Origin: Solibaculum_A intestinale | GTDB taxonomy: Bacteria > Bacillota > Clostridia > Oscillospirales > Acutalibacteraceae | NCBI RefSeq assembly: GCF_040096205.1 | Contig: NZ_JBBMFD010000008.1 | Coordinates: 45,292-109,291 of the forward strand | Length of the DNA stretch: 64,000 nt | Direction of reading: 5' to 3' | Shown: positions 33,077 through 42,588 of the stretch, piece after piece | Position numbering within the stretch: the first letter of the stretch is position 1 | Layout of the letters: each line of letters begins with the position of its first letter | Notes under the pieces: generated by a model | What the model saw: the letters and a program-made list of their open reading frames with translations, nothing else | Databases searched by the model: none | What the model was told of the DNA's origin: nothing | Program-made: the position numbers and the translations under genes

Positions 33077-33676
33077 ATGTTTTACAGCGTAACCGGCGTG
33101 CTGCGGCATACCGAGCCGAATTTTGCCGTGATCGACTGCGGCGGGGTGGGGTTTCAGTGCATGACCACCACCTACACCCTTTCCAAGCTCCCTCCTGTTG
33201 GGAAAACGGCGACCCTCTATACCTATCTGAACGTCCGGGAGGACGCGCTCATCCTCTTCGGGTTCGGGGATCAGGAGGAGCTTCACTGCTTTAAGCTTCT
33301 CATTTCGGTCACCGGGGTGGGGCCCAAGGCGGCCCTGGCCATTCTTTCTGAGCTCTCTCCGGCGCGCTTTGCCCTGAGTGTGGCCGCGGGGGACAGCAAG
33401 TCCATTACCCGCGCCCAGGGGGTGGGCAACAAGACCGCCCAGCGCATCGTGCTGGAGCTCAAGGATAAGCTTTCCGCCAATCTAACCGCCGGGGAGGACG
33501 AGTTCGCCCCGGCGCCCGCGGCGGACGCTTTCGGCAATGCCTCGGAGGCGGTGGCGGCTTTGACGGTGCTGGGCTTTTCCGCGCCCCAGGCCTCCGCCGC
33601 GGTAGCCAAGCTCGACAGCGCGTTGCCGGTAGAGGAGCTCATACGCCTGGCGCTGCGCTCTTTGGGCAGCGTATGA
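33077..33676 (+). CDS. ruvA: Holliday junction branch-migration protein RuvA
   Basis: 199 residues. The N-terminal OB fold starts MFYSVTGVLRH, the two helix-hairpin-helix motifs are LISVTGVGPKAALAIL and ITRAQGVGNKTAQRIVLELK, and the C-terminal domain III (ASEAVAALTVLGFSAPQA) binds RuvB. RuvA forms the tetramer that holds the junction. The ATG at 33077 follows AAAAGGAGAT. It is 22 bases after ruvC. Confidence 0.97.
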   Translation: MFYSVTGVLRHTEPNFAVIDCGGVGFQCMTTTYTLSKLPPVGKTATLYTYLNVREDALILFGFGDQEELHCFKLLISVTGVGPKAALAILSELSPARFALSVAAGDSKSITRAQGVGNKTAQRIVLELKDKLSANLTAGEDEFAPAPAADAFGNASEAVAALTVLGFSAPQASAAVAKLDSALPVEELIRLALRSLGSV

Positions 33677-33715
33677 CGAAGAATACCTTGCGATTGGGAA
33701 AGGGGATAGGACTGT

Positions 33716-34750
33716 ATGCCGGACGATATTGAAATGGACTTTGAAAACCGGATTGTGGCCCCGGAGTATACGCCCGAGGACGTGGATACCGAGAATCCCC
33801 TGCGCCCGAAAACCCTTGCCGATTACATCGGACAGGAAAAGGCAAAGGAAAACCTGTCCATCTACATCGAAGCGGCCCGGGGCCGGCAGGAAGCGCTGGA
33901 CCATGTGCTGCTCTTCGGCCCGCCGGGCTTAGGAAAGACCACGCTGGCGGGCATCATCGCCAACGAAATGAACGTGCACCTGCGGGTGACCTCCGGTCCC
34001 GCCATCGAAAAGCCCGGGGACCTGGCGGCGTTGCTTACAAACCTGTCACCGGGGGACGTGCTCTTTATCGACGAAATCCACCGGCTTCCCCGCACGGTGG
34101 AGGAGATCCTCTACCCGGCAATGGAAGACTTTTCGTTGGACATCATCATCGGCAAAGGCCCTTCCGCCCGTTCCATCCGCATTGACCTGGCGAAATTTAC
34201 CCTAGTGGGGGCCACCACCCGTTCCGGGCAGCTGGCCGCCCCCTTGCGGGACCGGTTCGGGATCCATCTGCGCCTGGAGCTGTACACTCCTCGGGAGCTT
34301 GCCAGCATCGTGTCGAGAAGCGCTTCGATTCTAGGGATCGAAACCGACCCGGAGGGCGCTTTGGAGCTTGCCTCCCGCTCACGGGGAACCCCCCGTATCG
34401 CAAACCGTCTTCTAAAGCGAGTGCGGGATTTCGCCCAGGTGACGGGGAACGGCGTCATCACCTGCGAAACGGCTAGGAAGGCCCTGGACCGGATGGAAAT
34501 CGACGAGCTGGGGCTCGACGCCAATGACCGGCGGATGCTTCTGACCATCATCAACCTCTATCATGGGGGACCGGTGGGGTTGGACACCATTGCCGCCGCC
34601 ATCGGGGAAGAATCGGTGACGCTTGAGGACGTGTACGAGCCCTATCTGATGCAGATCGGGTTTTTAAGCCGCACCAAACAAGGCCGGGTGATCCTGCCGC
34701 CCGCTTACGCCCATCTGGGCCTGGAGTATAACGGACAATTGACCATGTAG
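33716..34750 (+). CDS. ruvB: Holliday junction DNA helicase RuvB
   Basis: 344 residues, AAA+ motor. Walker A is FGPPGLGKTTLAG, Walker B is VLFIDEIHRLPR, sensor 1 lies in VGATTRSGQLAAPLRDRFG and sensor 2 in RGTPRIANRLLKRVRDFAQ. The C-terminal winged helix (YLMQIGFLSRTKQGRVILP) binds DNA. It drives branch migration with RuvA. AAAGGGGA precedes the ATG at 33716. Confidence 0.97.
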   Translation: MPDDIEMDFENRIVAPEYTPEDVDTENPLRPKTLADYIGQEKAKENLSIYIEAARGRQEALDHVLLFGPPGLGKTTLAGIIANEMNVHLRVTSGPAIEKPGDLAALLTNLSPGDVLFIDEIHRLPRTVEEILYPAMEDFSLDIIIGKGPSARSIRIDLAKFTLVGATTRSGQLAAPLRDRFGIHLRLELYTPRELASIVSRSASILGIETDPEGALELASRSRGTPRIANRLLKRVRDFAQVTGNGVITCETARKALDRMEIDELGLDANDRRMLLTIINLYHGGPVGLDTIAAAIGEESVTLEDVYEPYLMQIGFLSRTKQGRVILPPAYAHLGLEYNGQLTM

Positions 34751-34779
34751 ACCATGTATAGAGGAGTGTTTTTTTCGCT

Positions 34780-36129
34780 ATGGGAAGACTTTTTGGAACC
34801 GACGGTGCCCGCGGCATCGCCAACACCGAGCTCACCTGTGAGCTCGCCATGCAGATCGGCCGGGCGGCCGCCTGCGTGCTCACCGAAGCCACCCATCACC
34901 GGCCCCTGTTTCTCATTGGAATGGATACCCGCGTTTCTTCGGAAATGCTGGAAGCGGCCATGGTGGCGGGGCTTACCTCGGTGGGCGCAGACGTAAAGCT
35001 ATTGGGCGTGATTCCCACCCCGGCGGTGGCGTATCTGGTGAAAAAATACGGGGCGGACGCAGGTATTATGATCTCCGCTTCCCACAACCCCTGCGAATAC
35101 AACGGCATCAAGCTCTTCAACGGCGAAGGCTTCAAGCTGTCCGACCAGATTGAGGAGCAGATTGAAGAGATCGTTCTCGACCGCAAGACCCAGCTTCCAA
35201 AGCCCGTGGGCGGGGATCTAGGCCGGGTCAGCCGGGCGGACTGCGCCGTGGACGATTATATCCACCACATCGCCTCCACCGTCCCATGTTCTCTTTCGGG
35301 GCTGAAGGTGGCGCTGGACTGCGCCAACGGCTCGGCAAGCGTCACCGCCAAAAAGCTCTTTACCTCCCTGGGCGCGGACGTGATCACCATCCATGACGAG
35401 CCAAACGGAATCAACATCAACGACCACTGCGGTTCGACCCATATGGACGACTTAATCGAAACCGTCAAGCGGTACCGCTGCCAGGCGGGTCTGGCCTTTG
35501 ACGGGGATGCGGACCGTTGCCTGGCGGTGGACGAACAGGGGAACCTGGTGGACGGGGACCGGCTCATCGCCATTTTCGCCGACGAGATGATGAAGGAAGG
35601 CACTTTGAAAAACGACACGGCGGTGGTCACCGTTATGACCAACCTTGGCTTTTTCCGGTTCTGTGAATCCAAGGGCATCAAAACCTGCGCCACCAAGGTG
35701 GGGGACCGGTATGTGCTGGAAGAGATGCTCAAAAACGGCTATAAAATCGGGGGCGAACAGTCGGGCCATATTATTTTCCTGGACCATTCCACCACCGGCG
35801 ACGGCCAGCTGACCGGCGCGCAGCTTCTCTATGTCCTGCGAAAGCACAGCGAACGGCTTTCGAAACTCTCCTCGCTGATGGAGCGGTTCCCCCAGGTGCT
35901 CGTGAACGTGCGCACCGACGCGAAAGGCAAAGCCAAGTTCCCGGAGGACACGGTCATCAAAGAGCGCATCGACGAAGCGTGCAAGCAGCTTGGCCGGGAC
36001 GGCCGGGTGCTGGTGCGCATCTCCGGGACGGAGCACCTGATCCGGGTGATGGTGGAAGGGAAGGACTTTGACACCATCAACCGCATCGCAGTGGACCTGT
36101 CCGACGTGATTAAGGAACGACTGCAATGA
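34780..36129 (+). CDS. glmM: Phosphoglucosamine mutase
   Basis: 449 residues. The protein begins MGRLFGTDGARGIAN; the active phosphoserine is Ser101 in ISASHNP; the metal loop is FDGDADRCLAVD; RVSGT-like VRISGTEHLIRVM closes the phosphate-binding site. It converts glucosamine-6-phosphate to glucosamine-1-phosphate for UDP-GlcNAc and wall synthesis. It follows ruvB by 29 bases and overlaps the next gene by four bases (ATGA). Confidence 0.96.
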   Translation: MGRLFGTDGARGIANTELTCELAMQIGRAAACVLTEATHHRPLFLIGMDTRVSSEMLEAAMVAGLTSVGADVKLLGVIPTPAVAYLVKKYGADAGIMISASHNPCEYNGIKLFNGEGFKLSDQIEEQIEEIVLDRKTQLPKPVGGDLGRVSRADCAVDDYIHHIASTVPCSLSGLKVALDCANGSASVTAKKLFTSLGADVITIHDEPNGININDHCGSTHMDDLIETVKRYRCQAGLAFDGDADRCLAVDEQGNLVDGDRLIAIFADEMMKEGTLKNDTAVVTVMTNLGFFRFCESKGIKTCATKVGDRYVLEEMLKNGYKIGGEQSGHIIFLDHSTTGDGQLTGAQLLYVLRKHSERLSKLSSLMERFPQVLVNVRTDAKGKAKFPEDTVIKERIDEACKQLGRDGRVLVRISGTEHLIRVMVEGKDFDTINRIAVDLSDVIKERLQ

Positions 36130-36992
36130 GGGTAGCGGCGCATTGGAAGGACTATGAGCTGCTGGACGCTTCCGGCGGCGAGCGGCTGGAGCGGTGGGGA
36201 GAGGTGCTCCTCATCCGCCCGGACCCGCAGATTTTGTGGGACACCCCCAAAACCCATCCCGGCTGGAAGCGCGCCCACGCCCGTTACCTGCGCTCGAACA
36301 CGGGCGGGGGCCAATGGGAGCAGCGAAGGCCTCTTCCTCCCTCCTGGTCCATCCGCTACGGGGAGCTGACCTTCCAGGTCAAGCCCATGGGCTTTAAGCA
36401 CACGGGGCTGTTCCCCGAGCAGGCGGTCAACTGGGACTGGATGGGGGAACGCATCCAGAAAGCCGGGCGGCCTGTTAAGGTACTCAACCTCTTCGCCTAC
36501 ACCGGCGGGGCGACCCTCGCCTGCGCGGCGGCAGGGGCGGCGGTATGCCATGTGGACGCGTCGAAAGGAATGGTCGCCTGGGGCCGGGAAAACGCGGCGG
36601 CTTCCGGGCTTTCGGACAAGCCGGTGCGCTGGCTGGTGGACGACTGCGTCAAATTCCTAAACCGGGAAATCCGGCGGGGAAACCGGTACGACGCCATCGT
36701 GATGGACCCGCCCTCCTACGGCCGGGGGCCGGGAGGGGAAATCTGGAAGCTGGAGGAGCAGGTGTATCCGCTCATTGAGCTGTGCGCCAAGGTGCTCAGT
36801 GAAGCTCCACTCTTTCTGCTTTTAAACTCCTACACCACAGGGCTTTCCCCGTCGGTGATGGAATATATGCTGGCGAGCGTGCTCCTGCCGCAGTTCGGCG
36901 GAAGGACCAGCTCGGACGAAATCGGCCTGCCGGTCAAGCAGAACGGCCTGGTCCTTCCCTGCGGGGGGACGGCCATTTTCCATGGAAAATAA
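36126..36992 (+). CDS. Class I SAM-dependent RNA methyltransferase-like protein (RlmI/RlmK-type core)
   Basis: 288 residues. The SAM-binding segment is VLNLFAYTGGATLACAAAGA, followed by VDASKGMVAWGRENA and the catalytic-loop motif DPPSYGRGPGG. This is the catalytic core of RlmI/RlmK-like rRNA methyltransferases, without a PUA domain. The substrate is probably rRNA but this is inference. Start overlaps the glmM stop as ATGA, indicating coupling. Confidence 0.85.
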   Translation: MRVAAHWKDYELLDASGGERLERWGEVLLIRPDPQILWDTPKTHPGWKRAHARYLRSNTGGGQWEQRRPLPPSWSIRYGELTFQVKPMGFKHTGLFPEQAVNWDWMGERIQKAGRPVKVLNLFAYTGGATLACAAAGAAVCHVDASKGMVAWGRENAAASGLSDKPVRWLVDDCVKFLNREIRRGNRYDAIVMDPPSYGRGPGGEIWKLEEQVYPLIELCAKVLSEAPLFLLLNSYTTGLSPSVMEYMLASVLLPQFGGRTSSDEIGLPVKQNGLVLPCGGTAIFHGK

Positions 36993-37019
36993 AACGCGAA
37001 GGTCCAAAGAGGGAACAGG

Positions 37020-37898
37020 ATGACAAACATCATTGAAACAAAAGACCTGCGGTTTGAATACACCTCCGAGGAGGAGGGGGCGCGGGTGGTGCTAAACGGG
37101 GTGGACCTATCCATCCGCAAGGGCGAGTTTGTGGCGGTCTTAGGCCACAACGGCTCGGGCAAATCCACCCTCGCCAAGCACTTCAACGCCATGCTTCTGC
37201 CTTCGGGCGGGAAATGCTTTGTGGCGGGGATGGACACGGCAGACGGGGAAAAGCTCTTCGACATCCGCCAGACGGTGGGAATGGTGCTGCAAAACCCCGA
37301 TAACCAGCTGGTGGCCACCATCGTCGAGGAGGATGTGGCCTTCGGCCCGGAGAATATGGGAGTGCCTCCCGAAGAAATCCGCAAGCGGGTGGACGAAGCT
37401 CTCAAGGCGGTAGGGATGTACGAGTACCGCCGCCACGCGCCTCACAAGCTGTCCGGCGGGCAAAAGCAGCGCATTGCCATTGCGGGCATCATCGCCATGC
37501 GTCCCGCCTGCATTGTTTTGGACGAGCCCACCGCCATGCTCGACCCCAGAGGCCGGGAGGAGGTCATCTCCACCATTCACCGGCTGTGCAGCGAAATGGG
37601 GATCACCATTGTCCTTATTACCCATTACATGGACGAAGCGGTGGACGCCGACCGGGTGGTGGTCATGGACGACGGGCAAATTTTACTGTCTGGCACGCCC
37701 AGGGAGGTTTTCTCCCAGGTTCCCCGGCTCAAGGCGGTGGAGCTGGACGTACCCCAGGCCACCCGGCTCATCTACCGGCTGCAAAAGGCCGGGGTGAAGG
37801 GGCTGCCGGCGGGCGTGCTCACCGACGACGAATGCATTGAAGTGCTGTCGAATCTGCTGGAGGTGAATGGATGCCCATCCTCGAAACCAAGGAGCTAA
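37020..37898 (+). CDS. ecfA1: Energy-coupling factor transporter ATPase 1
   Basis: 292 residues. Walker A is LGHNGSGKSTLAK, the Q loop is GMVLQNPDNQL, the signature is LSGGQKQR and Walker B is CIVLDEPTAMLD. It pairs with EcfA2 to power EcfT and interchangeable S components that take up vitamins and metals. The gene order ecfA1-ecfA2-ecfT-truA is the conserved Gram-positive arrangement. It overlaps ecfA2 by 28 bases. Confidence 0.95.
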   Translation: MTNIIETKDLRFEYTSEEEGARVVLNGVDLSIRKGEFVAVLGHNGSGKSTLAKHFNAMLLPSGGKCFVAGMDTADGEKLFDIRQTVGMVLQNPDNQLVATIVEEDVAFGPENMGVPPEEIRKRVDEALKAVGMYEYRRHAPHKLSGGQKQRIAIAGIIAMRPACIVLDEPTAMLDPRGREEVISTIHRLCSEMGITIVLITHYMDEAVDADRVVVMDDGQILLSGTPREVFSQVPRLKAVELDVPQATRLIYRLQKAGVKGLPAGVLTDDECIEVLSNLLEVNGCPSSKPRS

Positions 37899-38743
37899 GC
37901 TACGTCTACGGCCAGGGGACTCCATTTGAGAAAACGGCGGTGGACCACGTTTCCATCGCCATCGACGAAGGGGAATTCGTGGGCGTCATCGGGCACACGG
38001 GTTCGGGCAAATCCACCCTGGTACAGCATTTAAACGGGCTGATTCAGCCCACCTCCGGCACCGTACTGGTGGACGGTCGGGACATTTGGGCCGAACCGAA
38101 AAAAATCCGCTCGGTGCGCTTTGAGGTGGGGCTTTGCTTTCAGTACCCGGAACACCAGCTTTTCGCGGAGACGGTGTATAAGGACATTGCCTTCGGCCCG
38201 CAGAACATGGGGCTTAACGAGGACGAGGTCAATAACCGGGTCAAAAGCGCGGCCCAGTTCGTTTCCTTAAAGCCGGAGCTTTTAGAGAAGTCCCCTTTTG
38301 ACCTGTCCGGCGGGGAAAAGCGCCGGGCGGCCATCGCGGGGGTGCTGGCTATGGAGCCGAAGGTGCTGATTCTCGACGAGCCCACCGCCGGCCTGGATCC
38401 TAAGGGCCGGGACGTGATTTTAGGGCAGATCCGCGAGTACCAGAAGGAGCGGGGCTCCACGGTGCTGCTGGTGTCCCACTCCATGGAGGACGTGGCCCGG
38501 GTTTCCTCCAAGGTGCTGGTGATGAACGAATCGAAATGCGCCATGTACGGCACGGTGGATCAGGTGTTCACACGGGCATCCGAGCTTGCCGGGATGGGGC
38601 TGAATATCCCCCAGGTCACTCGGATTTTTCTTGGGCTCAAGGCCCGGGGCTACGATGTGAACACCTGCGTCTATACCGCACGGCAGGGGCGCGACGAGAT
38701 TCTGCGGCTTCTTTCTAAGGTGAAGGGAGGGGCAGCTACATGA
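37871..38743 (+). CDS. ecfA2: Energy-coupling factor transporter ATPase 2
   Basis: 290 residues. Walker A GHTGSGKSTLVQH, Q loop FQYPEHQLF, signature LSGGEKRRAAIAG, Walker B VLILDEPTAGLD. The GEKRR form of the signature and the YPEHQLF Q loop are typical of the A2 subunit. GGAGGTGA precedes the ATG at 37871 inside the end of ecfA1. It overlaps ecfT by four bases. Confidence 0.95.
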   Translation: MPILETKELSYVYGQGTPFEKTAVDHVSIAIDEGEFVGVIGHTGSGKSTLVQHLNGLIQPTSGTVLVDGRDIWAEPKKIRSVRFEVGLCFQYPEHQLFAETVYKDIAFGPQNMGLNEDEVNNRVKSAAQFVSLKPELLEKSPFDLSGGEKRRAAIAGVLAMEPKVLILDEPTAGLDPKGRDVILGQIREYQKERGSTVLLVSHSMEDVARVSSKVLVMNESKCAMYGTVDQVFTRASELAGMGLNIPQVTRIFLGLKARGYDVNTCVYTARQGRDEILRLLSKVKGGAAT

Positions 38744-39555
38744 TTCGGGACATTACTTTCGGTCAGTTCTTTCCGGCCAAATCGCCCATCCACGCTTTAG
38801 ACCCCCGCACGAAGCTAGTCCTAGTGGTGGCGTACATCGTCATGGTCTTCATCGGCAACAACTTCTTCTGCCTAGGGCTGGCCGCCGCTTTTCTCATTTT
38901 AGTCACGGCGTTGTCCAGGGTTCCCGTGAAGATGATTTTGCGTTCCATCCGGCCGATCTGGTTTGTCATCGCCTTTACGGCGATTTTAAACATTTTCTAC
39001 ATCCAAGGGGAGGTTCTCCTGTTCGAATGGGGGTTTATCCACATTTATGACCGGGGAGTATTCACCGCTTTGTTTATGGCGGTGCGTATTATACTGGTAG
39101 TTATAGGAAGCTCCCTGCTTACCTACACCACCTCCCCCACCGACCTGACCGACGGGCTGGAACGGCTTTTGGCCCCGCTGAAGGTCTTCAAGCTGCCGGT
39201 CCATGAGTTCGCCCTGATGATGACCATCGCCCTGCGCTTCATCCCCACTCTCATTGAGGAAACGGACAAGATCATGTCGGCCCAGAAGGCCAGAGGAGCG
39301 GATTTGGAATCGGGCGGGTTATTCAGCCGGGTGAAGGCGCTGGTCCCGATTCTGATTCCTCTCTTCGTCTCCTCCTTCCGCCGGGCCTTTGACCTGGCAA
39401 CCGCCATGGAATGCCGGTGCTACCACGGCGGGGAAGGGCGCACCCGGATGAAGAAGCTGCAGATGCGGGCGGGAGACTACTGGGCCTTTGGGGTAACGGC
39501 TCTGGTATTCGGCGGCATTATCGCCGCCTCCATCCTGCTGCCGAGGGTGTACTAA
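38740..39555 (+). CDS. ecfT: Energy-coupling factor transporter transmembrane protein
   Basis: 271 residues with about six membrane helices. The cytoplasmic coupling helices carry the two Ala-Arg-Gly-type motifs, here SAQKARGADLES and one near RRAFDLATAMECRCY. EcfT links the two ATPases to the S component. No S-component gene is next to it, as is usual for the shared (group II) ECF module. Starts four bases before the ecfA2 stop. Confidence 0.94.
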   Translation: MIRDITFGQFFPAKSPIHALDPRTKLVLVVAYIVMVFIGNNFFCLGLAAAFLILVTALSRVPVKMILRSIRPIWFVIAFTAILNIFYIQGEVLLFEWGFIHIYDRGVFTALFMAVRIILVVIGSSLLTYTTSPTDLTDGLERLLAPLKVFKLPVHEFALMMTIALRFIPTLIEETDKIMSAQKARGADLESGGLFSRVKALVPILIPLFVSSFRRAFDLATAMECRCYHGGEGRTRMKKLQMRAGDYWAFGVTALVFGGIIAASILLPRVY

Positions 39556-39566
39556 GGGGGAAGGAG

Positions 39567-40325
39567 ATGCGAAATATACTACTGACCCTGCGCTACGACG
39601 GCAGCCGGTACCATGGCTGGCAGGTCCAGCAAAACGCCCAGTCGGTGCAGGCGGTGCTGCAAAGCGCCATGGAAGGGCTGTTGGGCGCCCGCCCCGACGT
39701 AAAGGGATGCAGCCGCACCGATGCGGGCGTTCATGCGGACATGTTCTGCGTCAGCTTCCGGACGGACAGCCGGATTCCCTGCGATCGGATGATCCCGGCT
39801 CTCAATGTGCGCCTTCCCTTTGACATTGCCGTATACGGCTGCCGGGAGGTTCCCCTCTCCTTTCACGCCCGGTATTCCTGCAAGGGAAAGCGGTACTGTT
39901 ACCGGATGTATAACGCCCCGGTCCGCAACCCTTTCTGGCAGGGCCGGGCCCTTCATTACCGGCATCCTTTGGATGCGCAGCTTTTGCATGAGGCGGCCCA
40001 GGCGTTTGTGGGCCGGCATGACTTCGCTGCCTACTGCTCGTCCAAAAGCGACGTGGAGGACACGATACGCACCGTTTGGGCGGCGAAGGTGGAGCGGGAT
40101 GGAGATGTGGTAACCTTCTCGGTGGAAGGGGACGGATTTCTTTACAATATGGTGCGGATTATGGTGGGTACCTTGCTGGAGGTGGCCCAGGGAAAACGGT
40201 CCAAGGCCTCTATCAAGGCCAGCCTCGAAAGCGGCCTGCGCACGGCGGCGGGGCCGACGGCGCCTGCATGTGGGCTGATTTTAAAGCGGGTTTTCTATGA
40301 CGAACGTGACTTCATCGAAGAATAG
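39567..40325 (+). CDS. truA: tRNA pseudouridine(38-40) synthase
   Basis: 252 residues. LRYDGSRYHGWQVQ near the start and the catalytic Asp52 in CSRTDAGVHA are diagnostic. GDGFLYNMVRIMVGTLLEVA is the C-terminal conserved segment. It makes pseudouridine at positions 38-40 of tRNA anticodon arms. The ATG at 39567 follows AAGGGGGAAGGAG; a longer open frame overlaps ecfT and is not used. Confidence 0.96.
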   Translation: MRNILLTLRYDGSRYHGWQVQQNAQSVQAVLQSAMEGLLGARPDVKGCSRTDAGVHADMFCVSFRTDSRIPCDRMIPALNVRLPFDIAVYGCREVPLSFHARYSCKGKRYCYRMYNAPVRNPFWQGRALHYRHPLDAQLLHEAAQAFVGRHDFAAYCSSKSDVEDTIRTVWAAKVERDGDVVTFSVEGDGFLYNMVRIMVGTLLEVAQGKRSKASIKASLESGLRTAAGPTAPACGLILKRVFYDERDFIEE

Positions 40326-40338
40326 GAGGTGACGGGCC

Positions 40339-41568
40339 ATGTTCCGCCACAAAAGCGGACGGCTGCGCCGTCCGGACGAACCGGCGCAGGATACGCCCAA
40401 AGAGGCAGAGCCGAAACTCAAGCTGGTAAAAGAACGTCCCAAACGGCGCCGGGGGCTCAAACTGTTCCTTTGGCTGTGCGTGCTGGTGCTGGTGGCCGGC
40501 ACGGCGGTGTGGGGCATTGCCAACCGGGACCTGTTTTCCGGGGTGCGCATCGAGGAATGGTTCGACCAGGCCTTCGGCAACTATGGAACGGGAGACGGCT
40601 TTCCTGTAACGGCGGCGGGCAGCGAGGTATCCGACCTTGCCATTATCGGCTCGGACGTGGCGCTGTTATCCGATTCCTCTCTCCAGCTTTTTAACGACAC
40701 GGCCAAGGAGATCTACTCCCGGCAGCACAAGTTTCAAACGCCCGTGCTGCGCAAAACCGACACCCGGGCGCTGCTGTACGACCGTGGCTCTACCGGCTAC
40801 CGGGTGGAAAACCGAAAACGCACGGTGATCACAGGCAAGACCGATTATAACCTTCTGGCAGCGGACATCAGCCAAAGCGGCGATTTGGTGCTGGTGACGG
40901 AGGGAACGGGCGGGTATGTATCCGAGCTGGTGGTGCTGGGCAGTGATTTGAAAACGGTCCGGTTCAAATGGTCCTCCGCCTCCAACATGGTGGTGGACGT
41001 GGCGGCCGCTCCCGACGGCAAAGGCGCGGCGGCAGCCACCGTCTACGCCAAGGACGGGGGGCTCGGCTCCAGCCTGACTCTTCTGGATTTTGGCAGCGAT
41101 ACCCCTGCCTATCTCAATTTCAACGATACCCTTTTCTTTGCGGTACGCTACTGCGGCGACCGGGTCATCGGCATTGGAGATGATCGGATTGTCAGCGTCA
41201 AGCCGGACGGCAGCGACATGCAGGAGTTCTCCTACGGCGATGCGTATTTAGCCGCCTGGGACCTGGAGGAAACGGGTCAGATCGCTGTCGCGCTCTCTCC
41301 CTATGAGGACCGGCGGGAATGCAGCGTGACCTTCTTAAACGCCGCCTTATCCCAGACCGCAAGCGTAGCGGCAGGGGAAGTGCGGGCTTTATCGTGCAGC
41401 GAGGGGCTGACGGCGGTGCTGGCACCCAGCGCGGTCACCGCATATTCCGCCGACGGCTCCGTAGTGGCGTCGGCACAGGTTTCCGCCAGCGGCTCGCAGG
41501 TAGCCCTCAAAGAGAGGACGGCATATGTACTGGAAGGCAGGACGGTCGCTTCCTATCCCCTTTCCTAG
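40339..41568 (+). CDS. Membrane-anchored DUF5711-type beta-propeller protein
   Basis: 409 residues. A basic N-terminal tail (ERPKRRRGLKLF) precedes one membrane helix at about residues 42-60 and an outside domain made of repeated beta-blade-like units (VALLSDSSLQLFND, LLDFGSDTPAYLNF, GDRVIGIGDDRIVSVKPDGS). The form matches the DUF5711 family of Clostridia; its function is unknown. AGGAGGTGA precedes the ATG. It is the last gene of the ruvC-to-here transcript and is followed by a strong terminator. Confidence 0.8.
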   Translation: MFRHKSGRLRRPDEPAQDTPKEAEPKLKLVKERPKRRRGLKLFLWLCVLVLVAGTAVWGIANRDLFSGVRIEEWFDQAFGNYGTGDGFPVTAAGSEVSDLAIIGSDVALLSDSSLQLFNDTAKEIYSRQHKFQTPVLRKTDTRALLYDRGSTGYRVENRKRTVITGKTDYNLLAADISQSGDLVLVTEGTGGYVSELVVLGSDLKTVRFKWSSASNMVVDVAAAPDGKGAAAATVYAKDGGLGSSLTLLDFGSDTPAYLNFNDTLFFAVRYCGDRVIGIGDDRIVSVKPDGSDMQEFSYGDAYLAAWDLEETGQIAVALSPYEDRRECSVTFLNAALSQTASVAAGEVRALSCSEGLTAVLAPSAVTAYSADGSVVASAQVSASGSQVALKERTAYVLEGRTVASYPLS

Positions 41569-41637
41569 CGGATTAAGACGAATATCGCTGCGGGAACAGA
41601 CCGAGGAAGTGTATACAAATGGGGGGTACCCCATCAA

Positions 41638-41667
41638 AGGGGCGGGGGTATTCCCCCGTCCCTTTTT
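41638..41667 (+). terminator. Terminator of the ruv-glm-ecf-truA transcript
   Basis: Stem AAGGGGCGGGGG / CCCCCGTCCCTT with a 4-base loop and five T. Confidence 0.85.
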
Positions 41668-41687
41668 GTATGGATGGGTTTCCTTTG

Positions 41688-42299
41688 TTATTTGCAGGGC
41701 TTTTTGCAGTCAAATTCCGGGTTAAAGGCGTAGAAATTCTTATAATCCAGCTTGTCGGTTGCCAGACGAAGCCCTTCGCCGAACCGCTGGTAATGAACCA
41801 CTTCGCGCTGCCGGAGGAACTTGATGGGGTCGCGCACATCAGGGTCGTCGCACATACGAAGGATGTTGTCGTAGGTGGTGCGGGCCTTTTGCTCGGCAGC
41901 CAGGTCCTCGTGCAGGTCGGTGATGGCGTCACCCTTGACCTGGAAATAAGAAGACGTGAACGGCGCGCCACTGGCGGCAACCGGATAGATACCGGTGGTG
42001 TGATCCACAAAATAGGTGTCAAAGCCGCTCTTCTTGATTTCTTCCGGTGTCAGGTTCTTGGTCAGCTGATAGACGATGGCGGCGATCATTTCAAAATGCG
42101 CCAGTTCCTCGGTGCCGATGTCGGTCAGCAGGCCTTTGAGCTCCGGATAGGGCATGGTATACCGCTGGCTCAGGTAGCGGAGGGACGCACTCAGCTCGCC
42201 GTCCGGGCCGCCGTACTGGGTGATGATAATCTTCGCAAGGGCGGGGTTGGTGTTCGCGATTTTTACCGGGTATTGCAGCTTTTTCTCATAACTCCACAT
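41688..42299 (-). CDS. cotJC: Spore coat protein CotJC (manganese-catalase-like)
   Basis: 203 residues. The ferritin-like fold of Mn catalases is visible in DIGTEELAHFEMIAAIVYQL and HEDLAAEQKARTTYDNIL with the expected Glu/His ligands (EExxH and a later ExxxxH-like REVVHYQRF). CotJC is made in the mother cell and is placed in the spore coat; a role in peroxide defence is proposed. Its ATG lies 10 bases after AAAGGAG. It is the third gene of the cotJ operon. Confidence 0.95.
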   Translation of the reverse strand: MWSYEKKLQYPVKIANTNPALAKIIITQYGGPDGELSASLRYLSQRYTMPYPELKGLLTDIGTEELAHFEMIAAIVYQLTKNLTPEEIKKSGFDTYFVDHTTGIYPVAASGAPFTSSYFQVKGDAITDLHEDLAAEQKARTTYDNILRMCDDPDVRDPIKFLRQREVVHYQRFGEGLRLATDKLDYKNFYAFNPEFDCKKPCK

Positions 42300-42303
42300 T
42301 CAG

Positions 42304-42588
42304 CTAGCACTCCTTTCCATCTTCCCACGGCCACGGGCCCTGGGTCCAGGCCCAGCGGTTGTTGCAGTCGGCATTGTTGTTGGCGTCGCTGATGTTGAGA
42401 ATCAGCGGGCCGAACTTGCTCTCGTACTCCTTGAGCAGCGCCTTATACTTGATGTCGTACGCTTCCAGCTTGCGCATGGCTTCCTTGTCGCAGTTGTGGG
42501 TATCCAGGAAAATGTGCAGTTCCCACATGGCAAAGGAAAGGGCGGACAGCCTGCGAAGCATGGCCTCGCGTTCGTTGGTCGACTCCAT
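42304..42588 (-). CDS. cotJB: Spore coat protein CotJB
   Basis: 94 residues. LSFAMWELHIFLDTHNCDKEA and the aromatic end WAWTQGPWPWED are characteristic of CotJB. The start is the ATG at 42586-42588, which overlaps the cotJA stop as TAATG; a GTG nine bases upstream sits on the ribosome site and is unlikely. Needed with CotJA and CotJC for the coat assembly. Confidence 0.92.
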   Translation of the reverse strand: MESTNEREAMLRRLSALSFAMWELHIFLDTHNCDKEAMRKLEAYDIKYKALLKEYESKFGPLILNISDANNNADCNNRWAWTQGPWPWEDGKEC